In this document: positions 34,307-42,502 of the stretch, piece by piece
How the letters are laid out: every line of letters starts with the position of its first letter
How positions within the stretch are numbered: the stretch's first letter is position 1
DNA from: Acidovorax sp. Leaf160
Lineage (GTDB): Bacteria; Pseudomonadota; Gammaproteobacteria; Burkholderiales; Burkholderiaceae_C
NCBI RefSeq assembly: GCF_001424265.1
Contig: NZ_LMOV01000003.1
Location: 1 to 64,000, forward strand
Reading direction: 5' to 3'
Length of the DNA stretch: 64,000 bases
Made by a program: the position numbers and the translations under genes
Notes under the pieces: generated by a model
The model's input: only the letters and a program-made list of their open reading frames with translations
Told to the model about the DNA's origin: nothing
The model's database searches: none

Positions 34307-34561
34307 ATGCCCAAAGACACCGCACGCCAGAAAGAACTGAAGAAGATGGAGCTGTGCGAGCCTTGCGCCGGCATCCAGCGCAACTGGCGCAAGGCGCCCG
34401 GCCATGCCGAGCTGGTGCAGCGCGGCAACCGCAAGGAAGAGCGCGAGGACGGCAGGACGGTCACCATCACCCGCTACCTCTGCGACCGCTGCGGCACGGC
34501 GTGGGAGTACGAGAACGACAAGGCCGACCAGCACGTGGGCTGGTCCGTGGTGGGCCGCTGA
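34307..34561 (+). CDS. Small zinc-ribbon-like protein, unknown function
   Basis: The product has 84 residues with two CxxC pairs, Cys17/Cys20 (CEPC) and Cys59/Cys62 (CDRC), spaced as in a zinc ribbon. The segment between them is strongly charged (RKEEREDGR) and TITRYLCDRCGTAWEYE has the look of a small nucleic-acid or protein-binding ribbon. No family name can be given. It stands alone between the MscS and SDR genes. A real gene is supported by the paired cysteines and by codon bias like that of the neighbours. Confidence 0.75.
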   Translation: MPKDTARQKELKKMELCEPCAGIQRNWRKAPGHAELVQRGNRKEEREDGRTVTITRYLCDRCGTAWEYENDKADQHVGWSVVGR

Positions 34562-34732
34562 GCGGCCGGGCCGTTCAAGCCTTCGACCCAGACCCGCTCA
34601 GGCCAGGCTGCCCGAAGCCGGGGCAGGCTGCGAACACGCACCCGGGGCGTTGAGCGGCCCCGGCAAGCGCCTGCGGCCGGTTTTCAGCCAGCGTCCTACG
34701 CCCGCGCTGCACGCCTGCGCCTACAACGCCGT

Positions 34733-35776
34733 ATGCGATTTTTCAGCCCCCGCTCCGACGCATCCTCCCCCGCTCGCATCTCCGCCGACGCGCCTGCGGC
34801 CGTGCCTCTGCAACCCGCGCCGCCGCTGGTGGTGGTGATCACCGGCGCCTCCAGCGGCATCGGCCACGCCACCGCGCTGGCCTTCTCCCGGCAGGGCGCC
34901 AAGCTGGTGCTGGCGTCGCGCAGCGCCGACACGCTCTCGCCCGTTGCGCTGGCCTGCCGCGCGGCCGGCGGCACCGCCATCGGCGTGCCCACCGACGTGA
35001 CCGATGCCGCCGCCGTGCAGGCCCTGGCGGACAAGGCCGTGCGCCACTTCGGCCACATCGACGTGTGGGTGAACGGCGTGGGCGTGGGCGCGATCGGCCG
35101 CTTCGATGACGTGCCCCTGGCCGCGCACCGCCGCGTGATCGAGTCCAACCTGCTGGGCCATCTGCATGGCGCGCATGCCGCGCTGCGCCACTTCCGCCAG
35201 CGCGGGCGCGGCCTGCTGGTGAACATGATCTCGGTCGGCGGCTGGCTGCCCGCGCCCTATGCGGCCGCGTACACGGCCAGCAAGTTCGGCCTGCGCGGCC
35301 TGTCGGAAAGCCTGCGCGCCGAAGTGGCCGACCTGCCCTGGGTGCATGTGTGCGACGTCGCGCCCACCTTCGTCGATTCCCCCGGCCTGGACCATGGCGC
35401 CAACTACACCGGCCGCACCATCAATCCCACGCTGCCGATGGTGGACCCGCACCGCGTGGCCCGCGCCATCGTCGGCCTCACCCAGGTGCCCCGTCCGCGC
35501 GACGTGACCTTCCTGGGCCTGGGCGCCCTGCCCGGCCGCATGGCGCATGCCGTGGCGCCTGGCGGCGTGGCCCGCGCCATGCGCTGGGTTGCCGACTGGG
35601 GCCTGGCGCGCGCCGAGCCCACGCAGCACAGCGAGGGCAATCTCTACGCGCCCTCCCAGGGGACCGATGTGGCCGGCGGCCGCCGCGAGCGCATGGCCAG
35701 CGGCGCGGCCCTGGTGGCGGCCCTGGGCGTGGCCGGCATCGCCTGGGGTTTCTGGGCGGGGCGGCGCAAGTCTTGA
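34733..35776 (+). CDS. Short-chain dehydrogenase with C-terminal membrane anchor
   Basis: The product has 347 residues. The cofactor motif is TGASSGIGHATAL (residues 38-50), and the catalytic Ser and the YTASKFG block appear at the expected positions. After the SDR core of about 250 residues an extension ends with a hydrophobic helix (AALVAALGVAGIAWGFWAG) and the basic tail RRKS, so the enzyme is probably tethered to the inner membrane. SDRs of this type (COG0300-like) act on lipophilic substrates such as long-chain ketones or retinol-like compounds. The substrate is unknown. Confidence 0.85.
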   Translation: MRFFSPRSDASSPARISADAPAAVPLQPAPPLVVVITGASSGIGHATALAFSRQGAKLVLASRSADTLSPVALACRAAGGTAIGVPTDVTDAAAVQALADKAVRHFGHIDVWVNGVGVGAIGRFDDVPLAAHRRVIESNLLGHLHGAHAALRHFRQRGRGLLVNMISVGGWLPAPYAAAYTASKFGLRGLSESLRAEVADLPWVHVCDVAPTFVDSPGLDHGANYTGRTINPTLPMVDPHRVARAIVGLTQVPRPRDVTFLGLGALPGRMAHAVAPGGVARAMRWVADWGLARAEPTQHSEGNLYAPSQGTDVAGGRRERMASGAALVAALGVAGIAWGFWAGRRKS

Positions 35777-35946
35777 GGGGCGCCTGAAGCCGGGCGATCG
35801 GCGCCGAGGGGGGTGGCGCGTCGGTCCGGCAGCCCTCGCCTTTTCCTACACGGCGCACGCCGGCCGCTGCCTACGATGGCCCGGAGCGCCTCAGCCGCGC
35901 ACACCGGTCTGCCCGCCTTCCACCCCAACGCACCCCAGGAGCCGCC

Positions 35947-36408
35947 ATGTCCCGCCTGCCCTCCACCGGATCCGCCGCCGCGGCCGACGCCACCAGCATC
36001 CGCACCTCACCGGTACAGCCCGCCACGCCCTCGGCGGGCGCCACGCAGCCGCCCGGCCAGCCTTTCACGCTGTATGCATCGGCCGGCCGCGTGCTGTGCA
36101 GCAACAAGCGCGACAAGCTGGTGGATCTCGGCATTCTGGAGGCCGGTGGCGGCGAAGGCGCCGGCGAGGGAGCCTGGCGCTATCAGCTGGATGGCGACGA
36201 CACCATCGCCGCCAGCGGCTTTCCTTCTGCCGATGAGGCACTGGCCGACCTGGCGGGCGCCATGACCTTCCTGTTCCTGGACGGGCAGTTCACCGCCCTG
36301 GCCGACGTGGGCGAAGGCGGCCGGCCGGAGCTGGCCGACGCCACGCAGATCCACATCACGCTCGACCCGCTGGGCCACGGATCGCCGGCCATCGCGGCGG
36401 ACGTGTGA
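35947..36408 (+). CDS. Hypothetical protein
   Basis: The product has 153 residues. About 35 Ala/Pro/Thr-rich residues lead into a compact part beginning FTLYASAGRVLCSNKRDKL, with WRYQLDGDDTIAASGF and FLFLDGQFTALADV; this suggests a small alpha/beta domain. No signal peptide, membrane helix or known motif is seen. The ATG at 35947 follows AGGAGCCGCC, a good ribosome site. It is followed by a convergent NUDIX gene. Function unknown. Confidence 0.65.
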   Translation: MSRLPSTGSAAAADATSIRTSPVQPATPSAGATQPPGQPFTLYASAGRVLCSNKRDKLVDLGILEAGGGEGAGEGAWRYQLDGDDTIAASGFPSADEALADLAGAMTFLFLDGQFTALADVGEGGRPELADATQIHITLDPLGHGSPAIAADV

Positions 36409-36473
36409 CGCGCCCCCTTGGGCCGGGCTGACCCGGGGCGCCCTGGGCAACCCAGGCGCCCGACCCGCTTCCG

Positions 36474-36968
36474 TCAGCGCCGCGGCACCGGCTCCTGCAG
36501 CACGGTAGGGTCGGTGTGCACCAGCTCCAGCGGAAAGCGCTGGCCGGCCAGATAGTCGCGGATGCCTTCGAGCACCAGCGGGCTGCGCAGCCGGTCGGCG
36601 CAGCTTTCGATGTCCGCCAGCGTCATCCACACCGTGCGCACGATGCCGTCGTCCAGCGAGCGCCAGGCATGCGGCTCGCCCACGCTGCCGGTGAAGGCGA
36701 AGCGCAGGTAGGTGATGTCGTCGCCCGTGCGGGTGCGGGTGAAGCGGTTCAGGTACACGCCCACCAGCGCGGCCGGGGTGAAGTCGCGCGCGGTTTCCTC
36801 CAGCACTTCACGGATGCAGCCCTGCTGGGGCGACTCGCCCGGGTCGAGGTGGCCCGCGGGGTTGTTCAGGCGCAGGCCGTCGGCGGTGTCTTCTTCCACC
36901 AGCAGGAAGCGGCCATCCTGTTCGATGACGGCAGCGACGGTGACGTTGGGTTTCCAGCGGTGAGGCAT
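36474..36968 (-). CDS. nudJ: NUDIX hydrolase, NudJ (YmfB)-like
   Basis: The product has 164 residues. The NUDIX box is complete: AGHLDPGESPQQGCIREVLEETA. The flanking segments KPNVTVAAVIEQDGRFLLVEE and LRSPLVLEGIRDYLAGQRFPLE closely follow those of E. coli NudJ, a phosphatase acting on HMP-pyrophosphate and nucleoside di- and triphosphates. The start at 36968 is the ATG just before the conserved opening strand. The gene lies 43 bp downstream of the EamA gene on the same strand. Confidence 0.88.
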   Translation of the reverse strand: MPHRWKPNVTVAAVIEQDGRFLLVEEDTADGLRLNNPAGHLDPGESPQQGCIREVLEETARDFTPAALVGVYLNRFTRTRTGDDITYLRFAFTGSVGEPHAWRSLDDGIVRTVWMTLADIESCADRLRSPLVLEGIRDYLAGQRFPLELVHTDPTVLQEPVPRR

Positions 36969-37011
36969 GGCGGCATTATGACCAGCGCTCCCGCACCGCG
37001 CTGCACCGGCT

Positions 37012-37920
37012 TCAGGGACGCGGCGGCGGCGCCACAGGCCGCAGCACCAGCCACAGCGCACCGGCGATCAGCGCGCCCCCGGCGGCATGCGCCCAGGTGG
37101 CGGCCTCGCCCAGCACCAGCCAGCCCCAGGCCACGCCGAAGGGCGGAATCAGGAACGTGACGGTGAGGGCCTTGACCGGCCCCACGTCGGCGATCAGCCG
37201 GAAATAGAGCACATAGGCCCAGGCCGTGCAGAGCAGGCCCGTGGCCAGCAGCGCGGCCCAGACCACCGGCGGCGCGGCCAGCCACGCGCCAGGCAGGTCG
37301 GGCTGGCGCCAGACCTCCCAGGCCGCGAACGGGGCCAGCGCCAGCAGGGCGCCCCACTGGCTGCCCAGTGCGACCAGGCGGCTGTCGAGGCCGCCCCGTG
37401 CGCTGATCCAGCGGCGGGTGAGGAAACCCGCCGTGCCGTAGCAGGCGGTGGCGACCAGGCAGGCCCCGATGCCGCCCAGCGCCTCGGGCGTGAGCGCCAC
37501 CGGCCCGGCCTGCGCCAGCACGGCCACGCCGGCCATGCCCAGCAGCACCCCGGCCAGGCGCGCGGCGGTGATGCGTTCGCCAAAGGCCAGCGCGCCGACC
37601 AGCACGCCCATCAGCGGGGTGGTCGCATTCAGGATGGCGCTGTAACCGGCGGGCAGCACGCGCGCCGCCAAGGCGAACATCAGGAACGGAATACCGGAAT
37701 TCACCACCCCCAGCACCAGCGCCGCGCCCAGCTTGCCGTGAAAAGCCGGCCGCAGCCGCGCCACCGCCACCAGGGCCATCAGCCCCGCAGCCCCCAGCAA
37801 CAGGCGGCCGAAGGTGGTGGGCACGGCACCCAGCACCGGCACCGTCATGCGCACGAAGAGGAAGCTGCCGCCCCAGAGGGCGGCCAGGGTGAAGAGACGG
37901 ACGAGGCTGGCGGTGTTCAT
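37012..37920 (-). CDS. EamA/RhaT-family drug-metabolite transporter
   Basis: The product has 302 residues with ten hydrophobic segments in two EamA repeats (ALWGGSFLFVRMTVP and LLCTAWAYVLYFRLI mark the first and second halves). Such proteins export amino acids or other metabolites; the substrate is unknown. A LysR regulator lies divergently 141 bp away and is the likely controller, as is typical for this gene pair. The NUDIX gene downstream may be cotranscribed. Confidence 0.88.
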   Translation of the reverse strand: MNTASLVRLFTLAALWGGSFLFVRMTVPVLGAVPTTFGRLLLGAAGLMALVAVARLRPAFHGKLGAALVLGVVNSGIPFLMFALAARVLPAGYSAILNATTPLMGVLVGALAFGERITAARLAGVLLGMAGVAVLAQAGPVALTPEALGGIGACLVATACYGTAGFLTRRWISARGGLDSRLVALGSQWGALLALAPFAAWEVWRQPDLPGAWLAAPPVVWAALLATGLLCTAWAYVLYFRLIADVGPVKALTVTFLIPPFGVAWGWLVLGEAATWAHAAGGALIAGALWLVLRPVAPPPRP

Positions 37921-38061
37921 GGCGTTGCGGTGTGGGCAGGTGGGCAGGCAGGCGGACAGGCGGACGGGCAGGCAGGGCTTCGGACCGATGGATTGTGCGA
38001 AGCCGCGTAAGCCACCACAAACGATTTATCCTCTACAGCTGTTTAGCTTTTCTGAACACCC

Positions 38062-38976
38062 ATGCGTTTGCCACCCCTGATCGCCGTCCGTTTCTTCGAG
38101 GCCGCGGCGCGCCATCTCAGCGTGCGCCGCGCCGCAGCCGAGCTGCACGTGACGCCCGGCGCCGTTTCGCAGCAGGTGCGCAAGCTGGAAGACTTCCTGG
38201 GCTGCGCCCTGTTCGAGCGGCAGGCGCGCGGCCTCGCGCTGACGGCCGCGGGGCGCGACTACCAGGCGGCCTGCGGCGAGGCGCTGGCGCGCATCGGCCA
38301 GGCCACGTCTCGCCTGCTGGCCGCGCACGAGCGGCGGGTGGTGCTGGTCAGCTGCACGCCCGGCTTCGCCGCCCAGTGGCTGGTGCCGCGCCTGCAGACC
38401 TTTCTGCAGCAGGCGCCGCTGCTGGACGTGCATGTCAGCACCACGCAGCGCCTGGTGGACCTGCAGGCCGAGGGCGTGCAGTTCGCGGTGCGCCATGGCC
38501 GCGGCCCCTACGCCGGGCTGCAGGCCGAGCGCCTGCTGGACGACGACCTGATCGCCGTCTGCAGCCCGCGCCTGGTGGCACCCCGCCGCACCGCCCGCCT
38601 GCAGGACATCACGGGCGAGCGGCTGCTGCACGACGGCCAGCGCGACGACTGGCGGCTGTGGTGCCAGGCGCAGGGCCTGACCGGCGTGCAAGGGGTAGAT
38701 GCCGCCCAGGGCGTGGTGTTCGCCCATTCCAACGGCGCCGTGGAAGCCGCGCTGGCGGGCCAGGGATTCGCCCTGGTGCGGCGCACCCTGGTGGCGCGCG
38801 AGCTGGCCGCGCGGTCGCTGATCGGCGTGCAGGGCGACGCCGCGCTGCCGACGCCGCTGGCCTACCACCTGGTCTATCCGCCGGAAACGCTCATCGACCC
38901 GGCGCTGCGGCAATTCCGCGACTGGATCGTGGCGCAGGCGGCAGAACCGCTGGATGCGCCGGGCGCGCTAGCCTGA
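38062..38976 (+). CDS. LysR-family regulator, GcvA-like
   Basis: The product has 304 residues. The N-terminal helix-turn-helix FFEAAARHLSVRRAAAELHVTPGAVSQQVRKLE is of the GcvA type, starting LPPLIAVRFFEA. The effector domain follows (LVSCTPGFAAQWLVPRL). It is divergent from the EamA exporter and probably controls it. The spacer carries ACAGCTGT (38035-38042) and GTTTAGCTTTTCTGAAC just before the start, a possible LysR box. The 3' end overlaps the convergent GNAT gene by 9 bp. Confidence 0.92.
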   Translation: MRLPPLIAVRFFEAAARHLSVRRAAAELHVTPGAVSQQVRKLEDFLGCALFERQARGLALTAAGRDYQAACGEALARIGQATSRLLAAHERRVVLVSCTPGFAAQWLVPRLQTFLQQAPLLDVHVSTTQRLVDLQAEGVQFAVRHGRGPYAGLQAERLLDDDLIAVCSPRLVAPRRTARLQDITGERLLHDGQRDDWRLWCQAQGLTGVQGVDAAQGVVFAHSNGAVEAALAGQGFALVRRTLVARELAARSLIGVQGDAALPTPLAYHLVYPPETLIDPALRQFRDWIVAQAAEPLDAPGALA

Positions 38977-39561
38977 ACCGTCGCGCACCATGTAGACGGC
39001 GCCCTCGCCATAGCCGGCCAGCCGCTGCCGCTGTGCGGCGCCGGGCAGGTCGCGCACGGCAAAGCCCTGCCGCGCCCAGAAGGCCTGGGTGCCCTGCACC
39101 GACACCAGCGCCGCCTGGTGCAGCCCTTCGGCGCGGGCCCCCTGCCAGGCGGCGGCCAGCAGCCGCTGCGCCAGGCCCCGGCCGTGGAACGCGGGCAGCA
39201 CGGCCATGTCGTGCAGGTAGAGGATGTCGGAGGCGGAGTCGGCGTCGGAGGCGGGCGATCCACCGAAGTCGCCGTGCAGCGGCGTCACCTGGCCGAGCGT
39301 GCTGCGGTAGGCGGCCAGGTAGCCGAGCAGCGGCGAAGCGCCCGCCCCACCCGTGCCGGCCACCAGGGCAAGCGAGCGCTGCGCCGGGCTGGCCAGCCGC
39401 CGCGCATACACCGCATCGCTCTCGATCAGCCCGTCGCCATAGCAGGCCCGCTGCACCGCCAGCAGCACGGGGAGGTCGGCCGCGCACAGCGGGCGGAGGA
39501 TCCAGGAGATCTCACGCGGCAGGAAGGAAAAATCCCGAGCGGATGCAGCCAGAGAGGACAT
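38968..39561 (-). CDS. GNAT-family N-acetyltransferase
   Basis: The product has about 197 residues. LYLHDMAVLPAFHGRGLAQRLL is GNAT motif A with the acetyl-CoA loop (Q/R-x-x-G-x-A replaced by HGRGLA). The segment LRPLCAADLPVLLAVQRACY is the usual first strand and helix. ALVSVQGTQAFWARQGFA completes the fold. The acceptor substrate is unknown. The start is uncertain: 39561 is the ATG nearest the conserved region with weak ribosome-site support. A repeat element and a hexamer repeat separate it from ribE. Confidence 0.82.
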   Translation of the reverse strand: MSSLAASARDFSFLPREISWILRPLCAADLPVLLAVQRACYGDGLIESDAVYARRLASPAQRSLALVAGTGGAGASPLLGYLAAYRSTLGQVTPLHGDFGGSPASDADSASDILYLHDMAVLPAFHGRGLAQRLLAAAWQGARAEGLHQAALVSVQGTQAFWARQGFAVRDLPGAAQRQRLAGYGEGAVYMVRDGSG

Positions 39562-39607
39562 GAGAACGAAAAGGCCCGCGCCATCCGACGCAGGGACACC
39601 AGACGAG

Positions 39608-39662
39608 TTGCTATTATTTATATAGCTACAAACCTTTGATGCACCAGCGCGGAATGGCAAAA
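39608..39662. repeat. GCTAT hairpin and repeat-like sequence between the GNAT gene and ribE
   Basis: GCTAT-TATTTAT-ATAGC (39610-39626) is followed by CTTTGATGCACCAGCGC and GGAATGGCAAAAA. The order hairpin, GCGC block, GGC-AAA block resembles other copies in this window, in particular 23054 and 61991. Confidence 0.5.
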
Positions 39663-39681
39663 ACACCCTGAAAACTCGCCT

Positions 39682-39747
39682 GAACCCGAACCCGAACCCG
39701 AACGCGAACCCGAACCCGAACGCGAACTCGAACCCGAACCCGAGCCC
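39682..39747. repeat. Hexanucleotide repeat downstream of ribE
   Basis: Eleven consecutive six-base units, GAACCC with variants GAACGC, GAACTC and GAGCCC. It begins 22 bp beyond the ribE stop codon. It is non-coding, although frames across it give long Arg-Val or Glu-Pro runs. Confidence 0.95.
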
Positions 39748-39768
39748 ACACCGGACGCACCCAGGTCC

Positions 39769-40473
39769 TCAGCGCGGCAGGGCCGGCGGCTGCACCAGGT
39801 CGTCGAGCGACAGGCCCTTTTCCTTCAGCAGCGCTTCCAGCACCGGGGTCAGGCGCCCCAGGCTTTCCTGCACGGCCTCGCGCACGGTATCGACCACCAC
39901 CTGGGTGCTGCGCTCGATCTCGATATTGAGCGCATCGCCCACCCGCTTTCCCTCGAACACGGTGGCGCGGCGGGTCTCGGGAATCAGCCAGACCTCGAAC
40001 CAGCCCTCCTGCCGGTTGACCTCGGCCACCGTCAGGCTGGCGCCGTGGATGGCGATGTAGCCCTTGGCGAAGACATAGCGGCGAAAGGCCTCGGGCACGG
40101 CCACGCGCCAGACCAGGTTGTTGTCGAACTCGCGCCGCTCGGCCAGCGTGCCGGTGAAGTCGATGTGGCCCGAGAGCGGATGGCCGCCGATCTCGGCGCC
40201 GTCCTTGGCGGCGCGCTCCACGTTCACCCGGTCGCCCTCGGCATAGCTGCCCAGCGTGGTGATGTTCAAGCTCTGCAGCATCACGTCGAAGTTGGCGCGC
40301 GTGGGCGAGACGATCTCGGTCACCGTCAGGCACACGCCGTCGGTGGCCACACTGGCGCCGATGGCGAGGTCTTCGCAGAAGCCCTCGGGGAAGTCGAGCG
40401 TGAAGGTGCGCAGGCCGGCGCGGTCGTGGATGGCGGCGATGCCGGCCGTGGCTTGGACGATGCCTGTGAACAT
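39769..40473 (-). CDS. ribE: Riboflavin synthase alpha subunit
   Basis: The product has 234 residues. MFTGIVQATAGI is the invariant N-terminus. Two lumazine-binding repeats follow, the first with DGVCLTVTEI and the second with HGASLTVAEV. GGHPLSGHID marks the junction. It converts two 6,7-dimethyl-8-ribityllumazine molecules to riboflavin. The C-terminal tail is about 20 residues longer than usual. No FMN riboswitch was recognised in the 443-bp upstream gap. Other rib genes are not in the window. Confidence 0.95.
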   Translation of the reverse strand: MFTGIVQATAGIAAIHDRAGLRTFTLDFPEGFCEDLAIGASVATDGVCLTVTEIVSPTRANFDVMLQSLNITTLGSYAEGDRVNVERAAKDGAEIGGHPLSGHIDFTGTLAERREFDNNLVWRVAVPEAFRRYVFAKGYIAIHGASLTVAEVNRQEGWFEVWLIPETRRATVFEGKRVGDALNIEIERSTQVVVDTVREAVQESLGRLTPVLEALLKEKGLSLDDLVQPPALPR

Positions 40474-40916
40474 GGGGCGCGGGCTTTCGGGTGAAGGGCG
40501 GGCGGGCGCAGCGCGAACGCAGCGAAAGCCGCGGATTCTGCCACCCGCCCCCCCCGGCCGCGCAGTCCCGCCCGCAGAGCCCGCAGCCGGGGCCGGGTCA
40601 GCGGGCGCGCAGGAAGTCGGCCTGTTGGGGGGCGCGGCTGACCAGCATGCTCGGCAACACACACCGCACCGAGCACCAGGACCCCGGATCAGTTCTGCTG
40701 CGCCACGCTGCCTGCGAATCACCGGCACCGTGAAGAACCGGGCTCCACTTGCCGCGGCCGATTCCGCGTTCCAACGGATGCGGCAACCTCAACCTCAACC
40801 TCTTCCTCAACCTCTTCCTCTTGGCCTCTGGCCTCAGGCCAACGCCGGAGTGCGGCTGCATCGACATCTCTCCCGTGCAGGGTGCCGTGCAGACCACCTC
40901 CAGCGGACGGCTGGAG
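40474..40916. other. Intergenic region upstream of ribE
   Basis: This 443-bp gap separates ribE from the lysine-type catabolic operon. It contains a six-unit hexamer run (40784-40819) and a GC-rich stretch next to ribE. No RFN element, gene or clear terminator was recognised. Confidence 0.5.
40784..40819. repeat. Degenerate hexamer repeat
   Basis: Six units alternate between CAACCT and CTTCCT. It lies about 100 bp past the aldehyde dehydrogenase stop in non-coding sequence. Confidence 0.85.
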
Positions 40917-42452
40917 TCAAACGTCGAAACGAACGCCCTGCGCCAGGGGAAGCGCGCCGCTGTAGTTGATCGTGTTGGTGGCGCGGCGCATGTAGCCTTT
41001 CCAGGCGTCAGATCCAGATTCGCGGCCACCGCCCGTTTCCTTCTCGCCACCGAAGGCGCCGCCGATCTCAGCACCGGAAGTGCCGATGTTCACGTTGGCG
41101 ATGCCGCAGTCGCTGCCTGCGGGCGACATGAACCGCTCGGCGTCGGCCAAGCTGCCGGTGAAGATGGCCGATGACAGCCCCTGCGGGACGTCGTTCTGTA
41201 TCGCGATGGCTTCTTCGGTGTCGCCGTCGTAGGTGACCGCATAGAGGATGGGCGCGAAGGTTTCGCTCTGCATCACCTTCGATGGCGCGGGCATGCGCAC
41301 CAGGGCAGGACGAACATACCAGGCGTCGCTGCCCAGCTCTTCGCAGACACGTTCGCCACCCACCACCGTGCCGCCTTCGGAACGCGCATGGGCCAGGGCC
41401 TGCTGCATCGCGTCGAACGCGGCGCGGTCGATCAGCGGCCCCACCAACGTGCCTTCGGCCAGAGGGTCGCCGACGGAGACGCTGCCATAGATGTTCTCGA
41501 GACGCTGAAGCAGCGGATCGGCGACCGAACGGTGCACGATCAGCCGCCGCAAGGAGGTGCAGCGCTGCCCCGCCGTGCCCACCGCCGAGAAAGTGATGGC
41601 GCGCGCGGCCAGTTCCAGGTCCGCCGTCGGCGTGATGATCATCGCGTTGTTGCCGCCGAGCTCCAGGATCGAACGGCCGAAGCGCTGCGCGACCGCGACA
41701 GCGACCTGGCGCCCCATGTGCGTGGAGCCGGTCGCGCTCACCACCGCCACCCGGGGGCTGGCTGCCAACGCTTCACCCACCTCGCGCCCCCCGATCAGCA
41801 ACGGGCAGATGCCGTGGGGCACGGTATCCGGGCGCTCCAGGTTGAATGCATCGATGGTCTGCTGCATCAGGTGCTGGCAGGCGATGGCCGTGAGCGGCGT
41901 CTTCTCCGACGGCTTCCAAACCACCGCGTTTCCACACACCAGGGCCAGCGCGGCATTCCACGCCCACACGGCAACCGGGAAATTGAACGCGGAGATGACG
42001 CCCACCACGCCCATCGGGTGCCAGGTTTCCATCATGCGATGGCCGGGCCGCTCGCTAGCGATGGTCAGGCCATGCAGTTGCCGCGACAGGCCGACGGCGA
42101 AGTCGCAAATGTCGATCATCTCCTGCACTTCGCCCAGGGCCTCGGAAACGATCTTGCCCGCCTCCAGCGACACCAGCTCGCCCAGGGCAGCTTTGTGCTG
42201 CCGCAAAACGGCGCCCAGCCTCCGCACCAGCTCGCCACGCACGGGTGCGGGCACGCTGCGCCAAGCGACATAGGCCCGCTGCGCGCCAGCGATCGCCTCG
42301 TGCGTCTCTTCGAGGCTGTGCGCGCGCAGGGTGGCGAGAGGCTGGCCATCTCGGGGCGCGTAGCTGGTCCACTCGCTGCCTTCGTGGGGTCGCAGGTCGA
42401 GGCCCAGCGCTTCCAGCACGGTGTGAAATCGTTGGCGGGAATCCGACGTCAT
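40917..42452 (-). CDS. amaB: Aldehyde dehydrogenase, ALDH7 / piperideine-6-carboxylate dehydrogenase type
   Basis: The product has 511 residues. The catalytic Cys298 is in GTAGQRCTSLRR and the general base Glu264 in LELGGNNA. The cofactor site is shown by VISAFNFPVAVW and KPSEKTPL. The NIGTSGAEIGGAFGGEKETGGGRESGSD region at the C-terminus is typical of ALDH7 enzymes, including AmaB, which oxidise 2-aminoadipate semialdehyde (piperideine-6-carboxylate) to 2-aminoadipate. An aminotransferase and HglS in the same locus support that role. AAGGA six bases before the ATG at 42452 sets the start. It is the last gene of its operon. Confidence 0.85.
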   Translation of the reverse strand: MTSDSRQRFHTVLEALGLDLRPHEGSEWTSYAPRDGQPLATLRAHSLEETHEAIAGAQRAYVAWRSVPAPVRGELVRRLGAVLRQHKAALGELVSLEAGKIVSEALGEVQEMIDICDFAVGLSRQLHGLTIASERPGHRMMETWHPMGVVGVISAFNFPVAVWAWNAALALVCGNAVVWKPSEKTPLTAIACQHLMQQTIDAFNLERPDTVPHGICPLLIGGREVGEALAASPRVAVVSATGSTHMGRQVAVAVAQRFGRSILELGGNNAMIITPTADLELAARAITFSAVGTAGQRCTSLRRLIVHRSVADPLLQRLENIYGSVSVGDPLAEGTLVGPLIDRAAFDAMQQALAHARSEGGTVVGGERVCEELGSDAWYVRPALVRMPAPSKVMQSETFAPILYAVTYDGDTEEAIAIQNDVPQGLSSAIFTGSLADAERFMSPAGSDCGIANVNIGTSGAEIGGAFGGEKETGGGRESGSDAWKGYMRRATNTINYSGALPLAQGVRFDV

Positions 42453-42502
42453 GTGTGTCCTTGTTGATTGCATCTGTTTGGCGCTGACCGGGGGTGGAGC
42501 GC

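Noticed and set aside
37932-39563. Plus-strand frame of 543 codons over the LysR and GNAT genes
   Set aside because: Its composition is Arg/Pro/Ala noise. The LysR and GNAT folds occupy the same bases in other frames.
39626-40333. Open frame ending in long Arg-Val repeats
   Set aside because: It is an off-frame reading of ribE continuing through the hexamer repeat.
40474-40916. FMN riboswitch upstream of ribE
   Set aside because: No conserved RFN core sequence was recognised. The gap consists of hexamer repeats and GC-rich sequence.
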